Shown here piece after piece: positions 1 through 13,330 of a DNA stretch of 64,000 nucleotides. This DNA is from Lingula anatina (lineage: Eukaryota > Brachiopoda > Lingulata > Lingulida > Lingulidae), in assembly GCF_001039355.2 (NCBI RefSeq), contig NW_019775635.1:1197434-1261433 (forward strand), in the 5' to 3' direction. Each line of letters opens with the position of its first letter. Position 1 is the first letter of the stretch. The notes under the pieces are model-generated. The model made no database searches, was not told where the DNA came from, and was given only the letters and a program-made list of their open reading frames with translations. A program made the translations under genes and the position numbers.

Positions 1-3000
1 GCAATTTCCTGGTGAAGGTCACAGCGAGCAACAAGTTTGGATACGTTCAGAACATTCTGTGTCAAGACATAGTTTCGAGATCGGAAGTATTGGATCTGCG
101 GCAATGTGCCAGACCTAGGATCAAGTTTAGAGGGCTGTCAACCAGCTTAGAATCTCCATACCAACGCATGCGCTCCGAGAAGGTAATCGTCGACGTAGCG
201 GCGAGCATAGATTGTGAAGGCATTAAGAAAGCTACATATTCCTGGAAGGTGTTTAGAATACACCAAGAGATTGATCCAATTCTAGAAAGACCAACTCACG
301 AAATATGTACCTTACTTGACAAGAGGACGCGGTTTAGAATGGAGCCCCTCACCCTTCCCTGGGGTATGTATCGACTAGTGGCCACAGTGTCTCCCCTGCA
401 GCACCATGTCACCTACTCTAAAGAAGACCTCTACCTGGAGATCACAAAGACACCACTTGTAGCTGACATAGCGGGTGAACCTATTCGTGGTGTTGTGTAC
501 TACGATTCCCTGACAATCGATATGAGTGCGAGCCACGACCCGGATGAGGAAGCTACAGAGGATCCCGCGTTCATCTTGGATCTGTTCTGCTACCCCATGG
601 ACGTGAAAGAGGAGTTTGATAAATACGACCTCGAGGGTCTAAGGAACACTAGTCGACACGTGACCAACAGCTCGAACGTTCACATACACGCGTTCCCCAC
701 AGATGATGACGGCGAGAGCGAATGTTTCAAAGATCCTGAAACAAAATATGTGGATTTCAGGGGAAAGAAAGTTCGCTTTGCCGCTTCTAATCTCGGTCTT
801 AATTCCAGCTATGTGATGCACCTGTTTGTGTCTAAGGACGATCGTGTTTCTAACATGAGTCAACGGTTCCAGGTGTGGAACTCCAATTTCACTTTGGAGG
901 GAATGTTAAACCGCCTACAAGAGCTGCTGGCTAGCGGAGACACGGGCGCTGTTGTCATGGTTTTGGGAACTGCCACAAAGAGTATGGGCAATGTAAGTGA
1001 CCGATTTAGAGGTTGGTCAGATTTGATGCCATAGATAATACCTTTTCAGTTTTCGGTAACCTTACTAACTATATATCCAAACAACATTAAGTTTAAGATA
1101 AAAGATTATAGATAAATTCATATAATTTAAAACAGTTTGCATTATGTAAATGAACAAATAATTTATGATACTTATCTACTGTTGATGCGATAAATTTCAT
1201 CTTATACGGGCCGTTATTTCAGAATTCTGATGACGGCGTCGTTGGAGACTTAATCGGCGTTGTGGACGAGGTTGCGGAGAAACTCCAAGACACCGGTCAA
1301 ATTATAGGAGCCACGAATGCTCTGGGGGCCCTTACAGGCAACAGTGGCGGCGGCAAGGATGACAATAAGGTAGCTACAGTACATTATGTGTTCTGGAGGG
1401 TATTGTAATCGTTGAACATTTGTGACAAAACTAGTGTTTATTCATCTGCATTACGAACATATCAACTTTTGGGTATTTTTGTGAGGTTTATCAATTCCTT
1501 CGACCCAAATGGCTCTTTTTTATCACAAAAAATTCTAGCAAACATAGGGCCCAATCTTCAAAACTATTAAGGTTTAACGGCTAGTATGATAATCTTTTTA
1601 AATATTGTAGAAAAAGGCATCATCAGCTGTGAGCAAGATGGCCGGCAAAACCAGAGAACTGACTCTGTCTGAACCCATCACTAAAGTGGAAGAAGTTGGC
1701 GCAGGTTGGTAACACCATGTCATATTGTTGGCAGCTCTATGTGGATTGTGAATGTAAAGCTTTTATTTATAATCTTATTAGTTACTGCCTGACTGAGCTT
1801 ATAGGCACCACAAATACTAATTATCAAAGATACTTTTTTCAATTCATGAAAGGCAACAAAATATGATGCTACTAATTGATAACAAATGAAAATTATGAAA
1901 AGATTATGTAAAACTGATACTATATCTCTTTATTTAATGACAGGAATGATCAATGTCTTCAGCAACATTGTCCCTGATAATATTGACACTGAAAAAATGA
2001 AAGAAGAGGCCAGAATGCGCAAGCGTAAAAGGCGCGCGCCGCACGAGCTCGGTGACATAGGCAGCATGCACATCTGTAAATGTCTCCCGCCCCCGAAAGG
2101 AGAGTTTGAGGAAGAAGAGGTGGATATTGAAGCAATGACCCCGAAAGATGGCTGCCCAAAACTGGACGCTGACGTCCGAGATCTGTGCCAATATTTTGAC
2201 GACGAAGAGGTTATCTACATGATGCAGTTTGAACATATCGATGACCGTAAGATCCTTCTGGCAGAGAGAATAGAACAGTTTAACGCTGAGCTGCAAATGA
2301 AGAAAGATAACGTAAGTACTGCAGCTCTCCATCGTCCTTAGATTGGTCTCTAGGTTAGAAAAAAACTAATATTAAATTCAAAATTAAGCTCTTACAGCGT
2401 CTCCATGTTAGCAAAGAAAGAGTAACACTTTGCCAATGAAAAATCAAAAAAAAGTTTCTCTTGCTATATTAGTTATAGAAAAATATAGTTGTAGTACAAT
2501 TCACTGTTTTTTTTTTTTTTCATAACATGACGAATAAGATGTTGTGCCAGATATTCGAACTCCAATTTTGAAGAGGTCCCCTATATTATCAATCTTTTTT
2601 ATTTCCAGGACCAAGAAGTGACCTCCAACATTGGGAACGCTGCCAACGGTGTCACGGACGTACTTCTAGAGAAGACAGAACCGGACAACCCCGAGCCTAT
2701 CGTGATCGAATCTCCAAAGATCGCTCTTAAGTTGCAGAAGACTAATGCCACTGAAGGAGGTGAATACTGCGGATATTTAAGAGACTTCAACTTGAGGTTT
2801 CAGTTTCTGTGATTTTCTGTAATTTACCTATTATACGCAAATGCAAGATATTTTATCGCTATATAAATATTTAAATGAAATAATGCTCTTTTCACAATAA
2901 CCATGAATACAATCACGCGAAGCTACTCCGAAGTCCTAGACAATAGGGGAGTTATCGATCTTCTTGTCTTGTAGGCAGCCAGAAAATGCAAGCTAAAGGC

Positions 3001-6000
3001 GGTGGTTTCAACATGCCGGGTGACGTCCTCAGCCAAGGCAGTGGGGGGAACGCGTCCGTGGGTGCCAAGGTTTGTATAGAAAATAAAAAATCACACTTAA
3101 TATGTATGCTATCACAAACTTAATTTCGATAATTTTTTTTAATTGTACGCACTTGTTGCTTAAATATCCATTCGTAAGATTTTGTACAGAGTGATATAGG
3201 TGCATGTTACTCTACATCAGATGTTCTCATTATCATTTAAGCTGATGACGTCTAAGAACAACCCATACTCCTGGGGAGACACATCTTCCGCCATCAAGAC
3301 GCCTGTGCTCTCGTTGTCCTATATGAACGAGGACGGGTCGCCCATGGAGATCTCAAACGCATCGGAACCCATTGAAATCGTTCTTGATAAAGGTAAAGTA
3401 CAGTAACTCGGTAAAAAGCGTTTCCTATAAAAAATGCAAAACAAACATGAACAGTGTATATATGAGTAAATCATATCTATAATTGCAATAATATTGTTGA
3501 AGCACTTCATAACTGTGAGTGAGTGGCGGCCCTTACCGCAATATTTACCATTCCAGACGCATCTGTGATTCCAAAGGCAGTGAACTTCTCACTGCTGTCT
3601 GACGGTTCCCTGAAGTGTCATCACACCAAGATTCCAACCAATGGCAGCACCATCCACGTCATCGTCCGACCCACGCTTCCAGAGGACAGGTTCAGGGTGA
3701 GAGAAGATACTGCTTTCACTTTCGTTATTGTTTTGAACAAATTATGGCTGAAATGAGGAAAAACAGATAATGAGGGCTCTTGCTTAGGACTTCTTTTTCT
3801 TTAGCTTTGCATTGGAATGTTTTGAATATTAATAAGCATTGCTTGCATCACGCTTATCCTTTCTAAATATAAAAAACTATTCACAAGAACAAGACAGACA
3901 ATTTTTTTGTCCTTGATTGATGTGTATCATTCTATGAGACAAACGTATATTTAGTTTTACTTTGAATAAACATACATAAATACATGGCATTCAAAAATGA
4001 ATGTCGTTCACCATTGGAATTTTGACTCAAAACCCGTATCAACGCAATGGGCATATAATATATTTTCAGGTATACATTAAGCACATGGAGTTCCCGAACA
4101 AGACCCACTACGACCACGTGGACTACATACCACGTGAGGAAGACGTGGACACAGAAGAAGATGACGTCAGAGAAGAATTGCGATACACGTATTTCCCTCC
4201 AGCTAACGTGACCAGTTTGAACGGCTCATACTACATCTGTGTCGAGCTGTACGGTACGTATGCAGTATATAGTATGGCTATTGTTATTCAAAGACTTTCT
4301 TTTCTGTTACCCTCGTTTTCATTTGGTTTTTACCAATAAGGAAACCAAGTTTTTCCGTGATTATTTGTCAAGCCACGCAATATTTCACTAGTGCGATGTA
4401 GTTCCAATTTGAGGAAAAAAGTATATTATTTCCAAATCACATGGTATAACAATTATTTAAACGTATTGCTTAATCAGTTGTTGTATTCTACCTGATTCAG
4501 GTGCCAAGGTGACTTTCCCGTTAATTGAAACCAACCACTCGTACTCGTGGCAGCTCTATACCTCAGGGTGTCGGTTCTGGAATGAAACCACCAACGACTG
4601 GGGAACTGACGGCTGCTATGTGAGTATATGCCATTGTCATGGGCAAGTCCTTTCTCTATATCTTTTTCATTTGCTAATTTCACTGCTTTGTAGAATCATA
4701 TTTGTGGTAAGATAAATTAGTAACGCTATTTGTAAGGGGAATGTAAACATATGAGTTCAAATTTTACTATCGATATACTGAAACTAACTACATTTCATTT
4801 TAAGAGCGTTGCTCGTATGTCGAAATGGGTCAGGGTAATGTTGATTAATGAACTTTAATTTATCCTCCCTGCACCACCAGGTGGGCGAGCTGACCCACAC
4901 CAAGAAAACCCAGTGTCTGTGTACCCATCTAACCAATTTCGGCGGTGACTTTGTTGTGCCGCCAAACTCCATTGACTTCAGCACGGTGTTCAGCAAATTT
5001 AAAGACCTTCACGAGAACGCGGCTGTGTTCAGCACTGTCGTCACCGTGCTTGGGTTGTACTTTATCCTGCTGGGCTGGGCAAGATATAAAGACAAGAAGG
5101 ACAAGCTTAAGGTACGCATCCAACTTTCTCATCCTTTTATAGTTGCGAACTCGTAGACGGGAGTTGGAAAGCTTTACTGACCACTACATGCAGGTCAGGT
5201 GAAGCAGCTGAATCAACCTAAGTGAATTCTAGACCAGTCAAACGTCGTTTGCTTCATACAACATACTAGTATTATTGCTTTAAAAAATATGTCCCTCAAA
5301 ATAACCATGCAAATACCAGTTCCATTGATAACGATGGCTGATCCACACGCGACCAATCCATTGATAAGGGGATTTGGGTTATTGGAAATATTTTAATTCC
5401 CATTCAGATAAAACTATGGTAATTTATTATTCATTTTGATAACATATTCCCTATCCCAGTGGGAGGCCACGCCCCTTGAAGACAACCTGCCCACCGATAA
5501 CTACCACTACCAGATCACGGTGACCACAGGGATGAGGAAGAAAGCAGGAACAACCTCCAAGGTCAGCTTTATCCTCTCTGGCGACGATGGCGACACAGGA
5601 GTCAGGCGACTTGGCGACGGCAAGAGAAAGGTATGTTCACCAGAAACATAGACTGCATTACTTCTAATATTTATATACAAAATTGAAGTATACCTGGCGA
5701 TTTTGACATTATGATTACAAAGTTATCATCTTCGATAAATGTGCTTCTAAGTTTTATCACGATGGTGTTGACTTTATCTTAACTTATTACGCTAGGAAAA
5801 AAAACTAAATAACTTTTGTGTTCTTTTATATTCTGCAGTCAAAATGATTTACTAAATACAATTTTGTCTTGCAAAAACGTGCTAGAACCGTTGGCCTATT
5901 TATTATGATAATAGCTCTAATCATACATGAAGTATGACATAAATTTTTAAGAATCTATTTGTGTCATCGATGAATTAAGTCAGCAACTTTTGATCTTATT

Positions 6001-9000
6001 TTCCACTTTTTTTCAGAAATTCGAGCGCGGCTCCATTTTGAATTTCATCCTCAGCGTGGAGCACTCTCTGGGCCCCCTGACCTTCCTCCGTATCTGGCAC
6101 GACAACTGTGGTCACGGCAAGGAACGCTCTTGGTTCCTGGAACAGGTGCAGCTACAGGACCTGCAGACCGGAGAAAAGTGAGGAAATCAAATATCAAATA
6201 ATTCTATACTTCATTCTCAATGTCTGAGGCCTTTGATAGACGGAATTTAGATGCGTTTTAATACTTAATAGCAACTGAGAAAAAATTTTTAAAATCCTTT
6301 GTCACTGATTGATGCTAGGTACAGAATTTGAGTTTTTAGTTACATAGGGGAACGTCAAAGTTCACAATTCTCAAGAAAAGTCGGTCATATGAGTTGACCA
6401 TCAAATTATTTTGCTTGCCAGATTCTTCTTCCTGTGCGATCGTTGGTTGGCGGTGGAGGAGGACGACGGAATGGTTGAACGTATTCTCCCCGTGGCTGGG
6501 CTGGAAGACCTCTCAGACTTCAAACATCTCTTCTCTTCCTCCGTGAAGAAAAAGTTGACCAACGAACATCTCTGGTTCTCAGTCGTCTCACGTCCCACCA
6601 AAAGCAACTTCACCCGCGTGCAGCGTATCTCGTGCTGTCTGTCACTGCTGTTCTGCACAATGATTGCCAACGCCATGTTCTTTAAAGCAGACGACAAGAA
6701 GGAGAAGGTGAACGCCATTAAACTGGGGCCGTTGTCCTTCACTCTGAGCCAGTTGTACGTCAGCTTGATCAGTACTCTGATAGTATTCCCTGTCAACTTG
6801 ATCCTGGTGACCGTGTTCCGCAAGGCAAGACCCAAAAAGAACACCATCTCACAAATGAACGCCGCCATTAAATCTAAGAAGTTTCGCTGGAGGAGCATGA
6901 ACCCGGGCTCTTCCCTGTGGAACAACGTGGAGAAGACCAAGATGCAGAAGTTCAAGGAGAGCATGAGCAAGATCCTCACTTTCCACCAGAGGTCGAAGTA
7001 TGAGACGGAGATCCCAGAGGAGGAACTGCCAGGTTATGATAAGAAGAAGAAGAAGAAAGGGTTCACACTGCCCCACTGGTGCATGTACTTTGCCTGGTTC
7101 TGTAAGTAAAAACTAAAACGCTTTATATACTCCGTACACTTACACCTTATTGTAACAAATGCACTTCATATTTTATATATGAACGGAACTTAACATTTCA
7201 GTAAAATTTGTCAAACTTAAAACAGAAGGATAATAGTTCAAACGTGCATTTTTGTTAATAGAATAAAGTTCAAATTAGATGGAAATGTAACGCATTTAAA
7301 TTATGCACATGTATATGATCTAAAATTCTGTTCTTATTATTCCAGTGTGTTTCTGCAGCGTCTCCTGTTCTGCGTTCTTCGTCATCCTGTACAGTCTGGA
7401 GTGGGGTAAGGAGAAGGCAAACGAGTGGCTGACCACCTTCGTGTTATCCTTCTTCCAGTCCGTGGTAGTGGTGCAACCTATCAAGGTGTGTTCATCTTTA
7501 ATGCAGTATGAGACTTGATACAGGTTTATATTTCGATAAGGACTTTGAAAAATAATTTCAACGACAGACTCATTTTTTCTTTCTAAAGTGATGGTTGTAC
7601 TCGTTACGGTTGAGAAATGTATTTTGAAACAAAGATTAGGTAATATAAAATACGAATTTATTCAGTAAATAAATATGTAAGTGGAAACTGTTTTCCATTG
7701 GGTGATAAAACTAAAATAATGATCTGGACATTAAAATAGTTATCAATGACAGATCTAGAAAACATCACATATTATATAATATGTTTTTCAGGTATTCTTG
7801 CTGGCTGCGTTCATCTCCTGTGTTTTGAAAAAGCCAGAACTAGACGAGGAGGAAACATTTGACGAGCCGCCGACAACAACAACAGACGAGTACTTGAAGA
7901 AACAGCAAGTCAACCTTCAGGGTAAGGGAAATTACTGCACTTTTGTCTCTGCTGCTTTTAAAAATTCAAACAGTTCATTTGGTATATATGAGTAAACCGT
8001 ATTTATTGATGCCTGGAAAACATTTAGATATTATTGAAGACAGTCAATAATATCTAAATGTTTTCAATAATATCTAAGTTTAAGATACTTGGTGTTATTT
8101 TAACCCCAGACCTCAAGTGGGCTGAACACATCCAAATCATGTATGCTAAGGCATGTTTAAAGCTTTTTTATCTCAGACAGCTAAAGAGGGCAAAACTGGA
8201 CATACAAGATTTATTAACTATTTACCAGTCTGTAATAAGATCAGTTTTAGAATATGCCTGTCCAGTATGGGGACCAGGTCTGACTGCTGAGCAATCTGAA
8301 TGTCTAGAATCAGTTCAAAAGAGAGCCTTAAGGATTATTTGCCCGGGTTTCAGTTATGATGATGCCTTAAAAGTTTGTAACATTGACACCCTAGACAAAC
8401 GTAGACATTTGCTGTATCAGAGGTTTTATACAAAATTAAAAAATTGTGAAAAGTTAAGTCATTTATTGCCTGAAAGAAACACCCGCCCTTTACGAAACAA
8501 CACCAAATTCTTACAACCAAAAGTGAAGACGGAACGTTTTAAAAATTCCTTTATTAATTATTGCCTTTTTAACTTGTAGTAATTATGGATGCCTTTTTAA
8601 TTTGTAGTATTTTAAGAATAATTTATTGTCTTATAATTTAAAGTTTATTGTCAATTTTTCTTTTAAACATTCTTTGTACAACTTCAACCTTAGGGTTGCA
8701 ATTTTATCTAATAAATTATTATTATTATAAATATTATTGAAGACAGTCAATGGGTGTGTGTAAAAATGTTTTGCAAATGTCTTACAACTTTAGCCACTAA
8801 TTAATTAAAATACCGGTAGTCAACCCAACGATAGTCAACATCTTTGTTTTTCATCAGTCATGTAAAGTTAAACCATTTTATTTTAGATCTCATCATGCGA
8901 AGAAAGATGGCACAGAGTTCCTTAAAACCACCAGATCTAACGGCTCTGACGGCAGCTCGAGAACAGAGAATGAAAGAGATCCAGATGGAAGCTATCATCA

Positions 9001-12000
9001 AGGAGATCCTGATTTATTTCTTCTTCTTACTGATCTTGTTTTTCCTGTCCTACCAGACGCGCAGCACCAGCTCGTACCTGTTCACAGAGATGATCAGAAA
9101 TACCTTCATCAACACGTCACCCGCCATCAAAGATGTAAGAATTCAAATCATTTATTTACATACACAACATATGTTCAATCTACAGAGTGATTAATTTCCG
9201 CGAAAATTTTGATCTCCATAAAACGCATTTTGATTGCATTTTAGATAGCTCTGCCGTAGTAACCACTGTTAACCGTACCCTTTTCAATCACCCAAGACCC
9301 TTGTCCAAATCATTTTCATTGGTATGCACGGAACGATATTCATTACCATGTTTTACCGTTTGTGCATCAATTTCGACCTCTTCGTGTACGTGTTCAACAT
9401 ATGTAGTTTTTATGCTTGTAAGATACATATATAGGTTTGATTTTGATTAAAAAGTATTCTGCTAAGAGATATATATTCTGTTTTCAATTCTTACAATATT
9501 ATGATGTTCATGGAAGTTACTTCTTATTTGACGCTAAATTTTTATAAAGAACACTAATTTTTGTTCACATTATCTCACATTATCTCACATTTATTCTTCT
9601 CCTCTGTTGTAGGTGCACACTATCCCCCAGTATTGGGCGTGGCTGAACAGCGTCCTCCTGCCCGGCCTTTACGCCTCCTCCATGTACAACGGCAAGCGTC
9701 TGGATTGGCGGCAATCTCTCGCTATCGATGGTTTTGGCGCCAACAGGGTCGGCGTGGGAAGATTGAGACAGATGAGAGTGAAAGACAGTACGTATAATAA
9801 TAATAATAATAATAACTAGATTGCAACTGGCTAAAGCCAGTGGCGGAGGATTCCCCTGCAAAATAGGTTTGAAAATGCTCTTACAAGGTCACGTGAACGT
9901 CATGGGTTAAATTTGATCCCATATTCTGAAAGAGCATGTGCGAATTGGGGGGGGGGAGTCAACAAAACATCACTTTTAGCCCACGTCAATATTTCTCCAT
10001 GAAATAGCCAAATGACCTTGAAAATGAGGGTCAAGGTCAAATTTGACATTTGATTTGGGGGTTTTGGGTATATGTTTGGGGTAGTTTACTATAGCATGCT
10101 ATGACCAAAAACCAGTGTTTCATGGAGAAACTGCCAAACTCAAGATTTCTGCAATGTCATAAATATTTAAAAATCTATATTAAAAAAAAGTAATTAAGCA
10201 GTCGCTACCAAAGTACGGCTAACCTTAGATAAATATATAGGGCATCATTTGCCACTATGATCGGGGCTCTGGGACTTCCGGTTTCTGAGATCTCGGAAAC
10301 AAACCTTTTTTGTGCCCGTTTGGCCATTAGCGACCTTGACCTTGACCTGCTTGCATAAAAGTAGGTCATTATCTGTGGATTTGGCTCAGTATCATTTGTC
10401 ATAAGGCCCTTAGCCATATGGCTTATACTTAAAGCCTAATGGCAATTTCAAATTTTACAAATTTTGCATTTAAAAGCCCCTGTGACCTTGAAAAGTAGGT
10501 CAAGGTCACTGAAACTGGGTCTGTGGCATATTCTTGCCATAGGCTACCTATGATAATTATTTCAGATTTTTTGCGAAAAAAAAAACGCGCGGAAAGAATA
10601 ACTATAATAATACCAAAAACAATAGTATTCCCCTATGGGGAATCCTAATAATAATATTTATTTATTTTTGTGATTAAGAGTAAAATAAGTTACCTGAAGT
10701 GCTGCACATGTTTTATGCAACTATTTCGCCCAGAAATTGGCCCCTAATAATACAAAAGTAAAAACGAAAGAGCTAACATGTTTCTGAGTGTTTGTGGAAA
10801 GATGCGCATTTTCTACTGTTCTACGTGATCCACCGACCCATGTTATTTCGTTACAGATACTTGCCGCGTTCAACCCTTGTTCCGGAAAATAATCCACCGT
10901 TGCCGTGACGACTACAACTGGAATGACGACGACGCCAGAGATTATTATCCATTGTGGAAACTTCCGCCGCAAGACAATGAGACCGCTCTCGATATCCTCG
11001 GGGACGCTGACACCCCATGGGTCTATCAAAGCTCTCTTAAACTGAAAAACGCCCCCTATATGGGTGTTGTAAACTTCTACAAAGGTGGCGGTTACGTACA
11101 GGACTTGGGACGCACGGCAAGAGCAAGCAAAAGAATAACTCAGAAACTGAAAGATGATGATTGGTTCGATCAGTACACGAGAGCGATCTTCGTGGAGTTC
11201 ACTTTGTTCAACCCGAATGTTAATTTGTTTGCCTCTGTGGTTATTTTAAAAGAATTCTTGGCAGCAGGAGGATCGACGACTATGCCTGAAATAAAGGTAA
11301 GTTGAAGTATTTCTATAGAAATAATCAGTTTGCAATCAGTGGAAATTCCCCTATATCAGTTGTACCGGTATTATATATATTTGCGTCTTCATTGTGAAAA
11401 TCATCATCATTTTCCTCAATGTTTTTATTCCTTTTTTATTTTTTATTGTATTGTAAGTGCACTTTAGAACAATGATACTATATTTATTCTCAATTTTGCA
11501 GATTTTCCGTCTCTTCCCTTACGTTGGCGGCTTTGGCATCGTAGTCATCATCTTTGAGTTGATGTTCGGCGCCTTCACCATCTACTTCTTGGTGCGAGAG
11601 GTGGGCAAGATCCGGAAGGAAGGAAAAGCTTACTTCAGAGAGTTCTGGAACCTGATGGAGTTTTCCACCACGTGTTTCTCCATAGCGGCCATTGCCATGT
11701 ATATCATGAAGCACGGGCTGGCGGCGCTGGCGATGAATGCGTTAGAGAAGAGCGGCTCTGGTAAGTTTGGGGGGAGAGAACATTTTAGCACAATTTAACG
11801 CTAACACAATTGGGCGTTCACCCCGGCTTAATAGAAGTGTTCCTGGCATGTGTGTCGCTTTTGAAAAAAATTACATGCTCTGTAATGCTCATTATAACGG
11901 CGAAGTTTTACCAGTAGGTTTTCTATTACGTTAAATAGTCGGTTAATTAGTACGAGTACAGGCCAACTACGTGCACAATTTTCAGATAGTTTATGTTATA

Positions 12001-12613
12001 CTGAAATTACCAGACCAGTTAAATTTAATATATCTTTTCAGCTGATTTTGTCAACTTTCAATCTCTGGCCCTCTGGGACGAAACATTCGGCTACATGGTG
12101 GGCGTCGTGGTCTTCCTAGCCACCATCAAGTCTCTGAAACTCCTCCGCTTCAACCGCCGTATGGGCATGTTGGGTGACACCATCCGCATCGCTACTCAGG
12201 ACCTGAAGGTCTTCTCCATCACCTTCTTCTTATACTTCTTCGCTTTCTGCCAGGCGGCGTACCTCCTGTTTGGGCGCCATCTGCCAAGTTACGGCACGTT
12301 CATCGGCTCAGTGGAGGCGCTGTTCGCTTTCTCTCTCGGCTCGTTCAGCTTTGACGACATGAAGGACGCCAATCCAGTTCTGGGACCCTTGTTCTTCTTC
12401 TTGTTCGTGGCTGTGGTCTATATCGGACTGATGGGGATGTTCCTCACCATCATTAACGATTCTTTCGCCACCGTGAAGGCGAACGCTGAGATGCAGTCTA
12501 ACGACTACGAGATGGTGGACTTCATCGTGAAGCGGTTTAAGGCTGCGTTCGGAATGGAAACTAAAGAAGAGCCAAAGGAGGAGGACGAGGAGGGCGATAA
12601 AGAGAAAAATTAG
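1..12613 (+). CDS. Polycystin-1-like receptor/channel (REJ-GPS-PLAT-polycystin channel), 5' partial
   Basis: Exons: 1-992, 1223-1369, 1611-1704, 1944-2311, 2609-2759, 2975-3069, 3242-3392, 3557-3696, 4070-4253, 4501-4619, 4881-5111, 5460-5630, 6017-6177, 6422-7101, 7346-7485, 7792-7921, 8887-9134, 9613-9787, 10857-11296, 11502-11760, 12042-12613. All have GT-AG borders and matching phases, giving about 1881 residues plus a TAG stop. Exon 1 is REJ-like and runs off the left edge. Exons 10-11 hold a GPS autoproteolysis motif (tryptophan, two Cys pairs, 'CLCTHLTNF' with the HL-T cleavage site) followed by TM1. PLAT starts at 'YHYQITVTTGM' and continues to the start of exon 14. TM2-TM6 lie in exons 14-17, the extracellular polycystin (TOP) domain in exons 18-19, and TM7-TM11 in exons 20-21, with 'FSLGSFSFDDM' at the pore and an acidic tail. 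The family comprises PKD1/PKD1L receptors and sea-urchin sperm REJ proteins, which pair with PKD2-type channels. Orthology within PKD1L is uncertain. Confidence 0.93.
8049..8730 (+). mobile_element. 5'-truncated non-LTR retrotransposon (LINE) 3' end, in intron 16 of the polycystin-like gene
   Basis: An open frame (8058-8579) encodes the C-terminal end of a Jockey/CR1-like reverse-transcriptase ORF: 'KILGVILTPDLKWAEHI', 'YQSVIRSVLEYACPVW', 'VQKRALRIICPG', 'LDKRRHLLYQRF'. The catalytic RT core and endonuclease are missing, so it is a dead-on-arrival copy. The 3' end has an A/T tail ending in short ATT repeats. An identical 21-bp target-site duplication (8028-8048 and 8731-8751) brackets it, so insertion was recent. 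Just inside the left duplication is a filler that is the reverse complement of 8017-8037 (target DNA), forming a hairpin. Clade assignment is from motif recall only. Confidence 0.85.
9788..10660. repeat. Interspersed repeat rich in AGGTCA/TGACCT half-sites (intron 18)
   Basis: The block begins and ends with short TAA/AATAAT runs and holds no coding frame. It carries many TGACCT/AGGTCA-type hexamers, singly and as inverted or direct pairs (10011-10040, 10332-10350, 10480-10510). Segments near the ends contain 'ggcggaggattcccc' and 'gtattcccctatgggg'. It sits between two well-phased exons, so it is intronic. Non-autonomous repeat status is inferred from composition and boundaries; no second copy was found in this window. 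Confidence 0.45.
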
Positions 12614-13330
12614 ACTTTCAAATGTAAGCTTAAAAGAAAAGGCAGCACCAATTACAGTCGGACATTACAAACAAAACAGATGTTTGTGTTAGTAGTTAAG
12701 CTTTCAGCCAGAGAAACCATTCATCCACACACTCGATATAAAAAATTTGATGTATTGGAAATTTTATTCAGTTCCGCTTCATTTATTTAATCTACTGCAA
12801 GTTGGGCTTTCTGTGCATTATTAGCGTGTTCTAACAAGCTTATCTCTTTTGTGAATTTTAATCAAATAGACACTGTCAGTTAATTTCTTTCCAGCACAAG
12901 TTTGTCATGTTCTGTCATTCTTCTGTCTTTTCTGCTTTTCTCTTTCTATCTCTCTCTCTCTCTCTCTCTGACGAGCGTGAACATAGCGTGATCAAAGTTC
13001 GACTACATATACGTGTATAATGGAGCAATAACAGCTTTCAACACTTCATTCCATGTGATGCCAAGCAGTAGGAAGCCGTCTTAGCGCACTGTGATACAGA
13101 AAACTGGTCTTGTGATAGAAACTGGGTTAGTTTAAGTTATTTTGATAACTGGCTTGGAATTCACCATGTTTTCTAACTGGAGAAAACAAAAAAATGTGTT
13201 CTTGCAGTTGCTGTATCTTGAAATCCAGTTTATTTTGCCCTGCTTACACCTGATGGTAGAAATAAAGCCGTGCACAAACATGGTGTTTTTGTTTGATATA
13301 ATGGCAGATACTACGGTGATGTTTTACAGT
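12614..13330 (+). other. 3' UTR of the polycystin-like gene with poly(A) signal
   Basis: Sequence downstream of the TAG stop includes an AATAAA hexamer at 13261-13266. The stretch is recognisably copied at 20825-21048 and 21847-22560, including the same AATAAA, so it belongs to the duplicated segment. A TC-rich run lies near 12945-12970. The exact cleavage site is not determinable. Confidence 0.5.

Noticed and set aside
1934-2332. 132-codon minus-strand open frame
   Set aside because: Antisense shadow of polycystin-like exon 4; no recognisable product.
6401-6979. 192-codon minus-strand open frame
   Set aside because: It lies entirely antisense to polycystin-like exon 14, whose frame, splice phases and domain content are firm.
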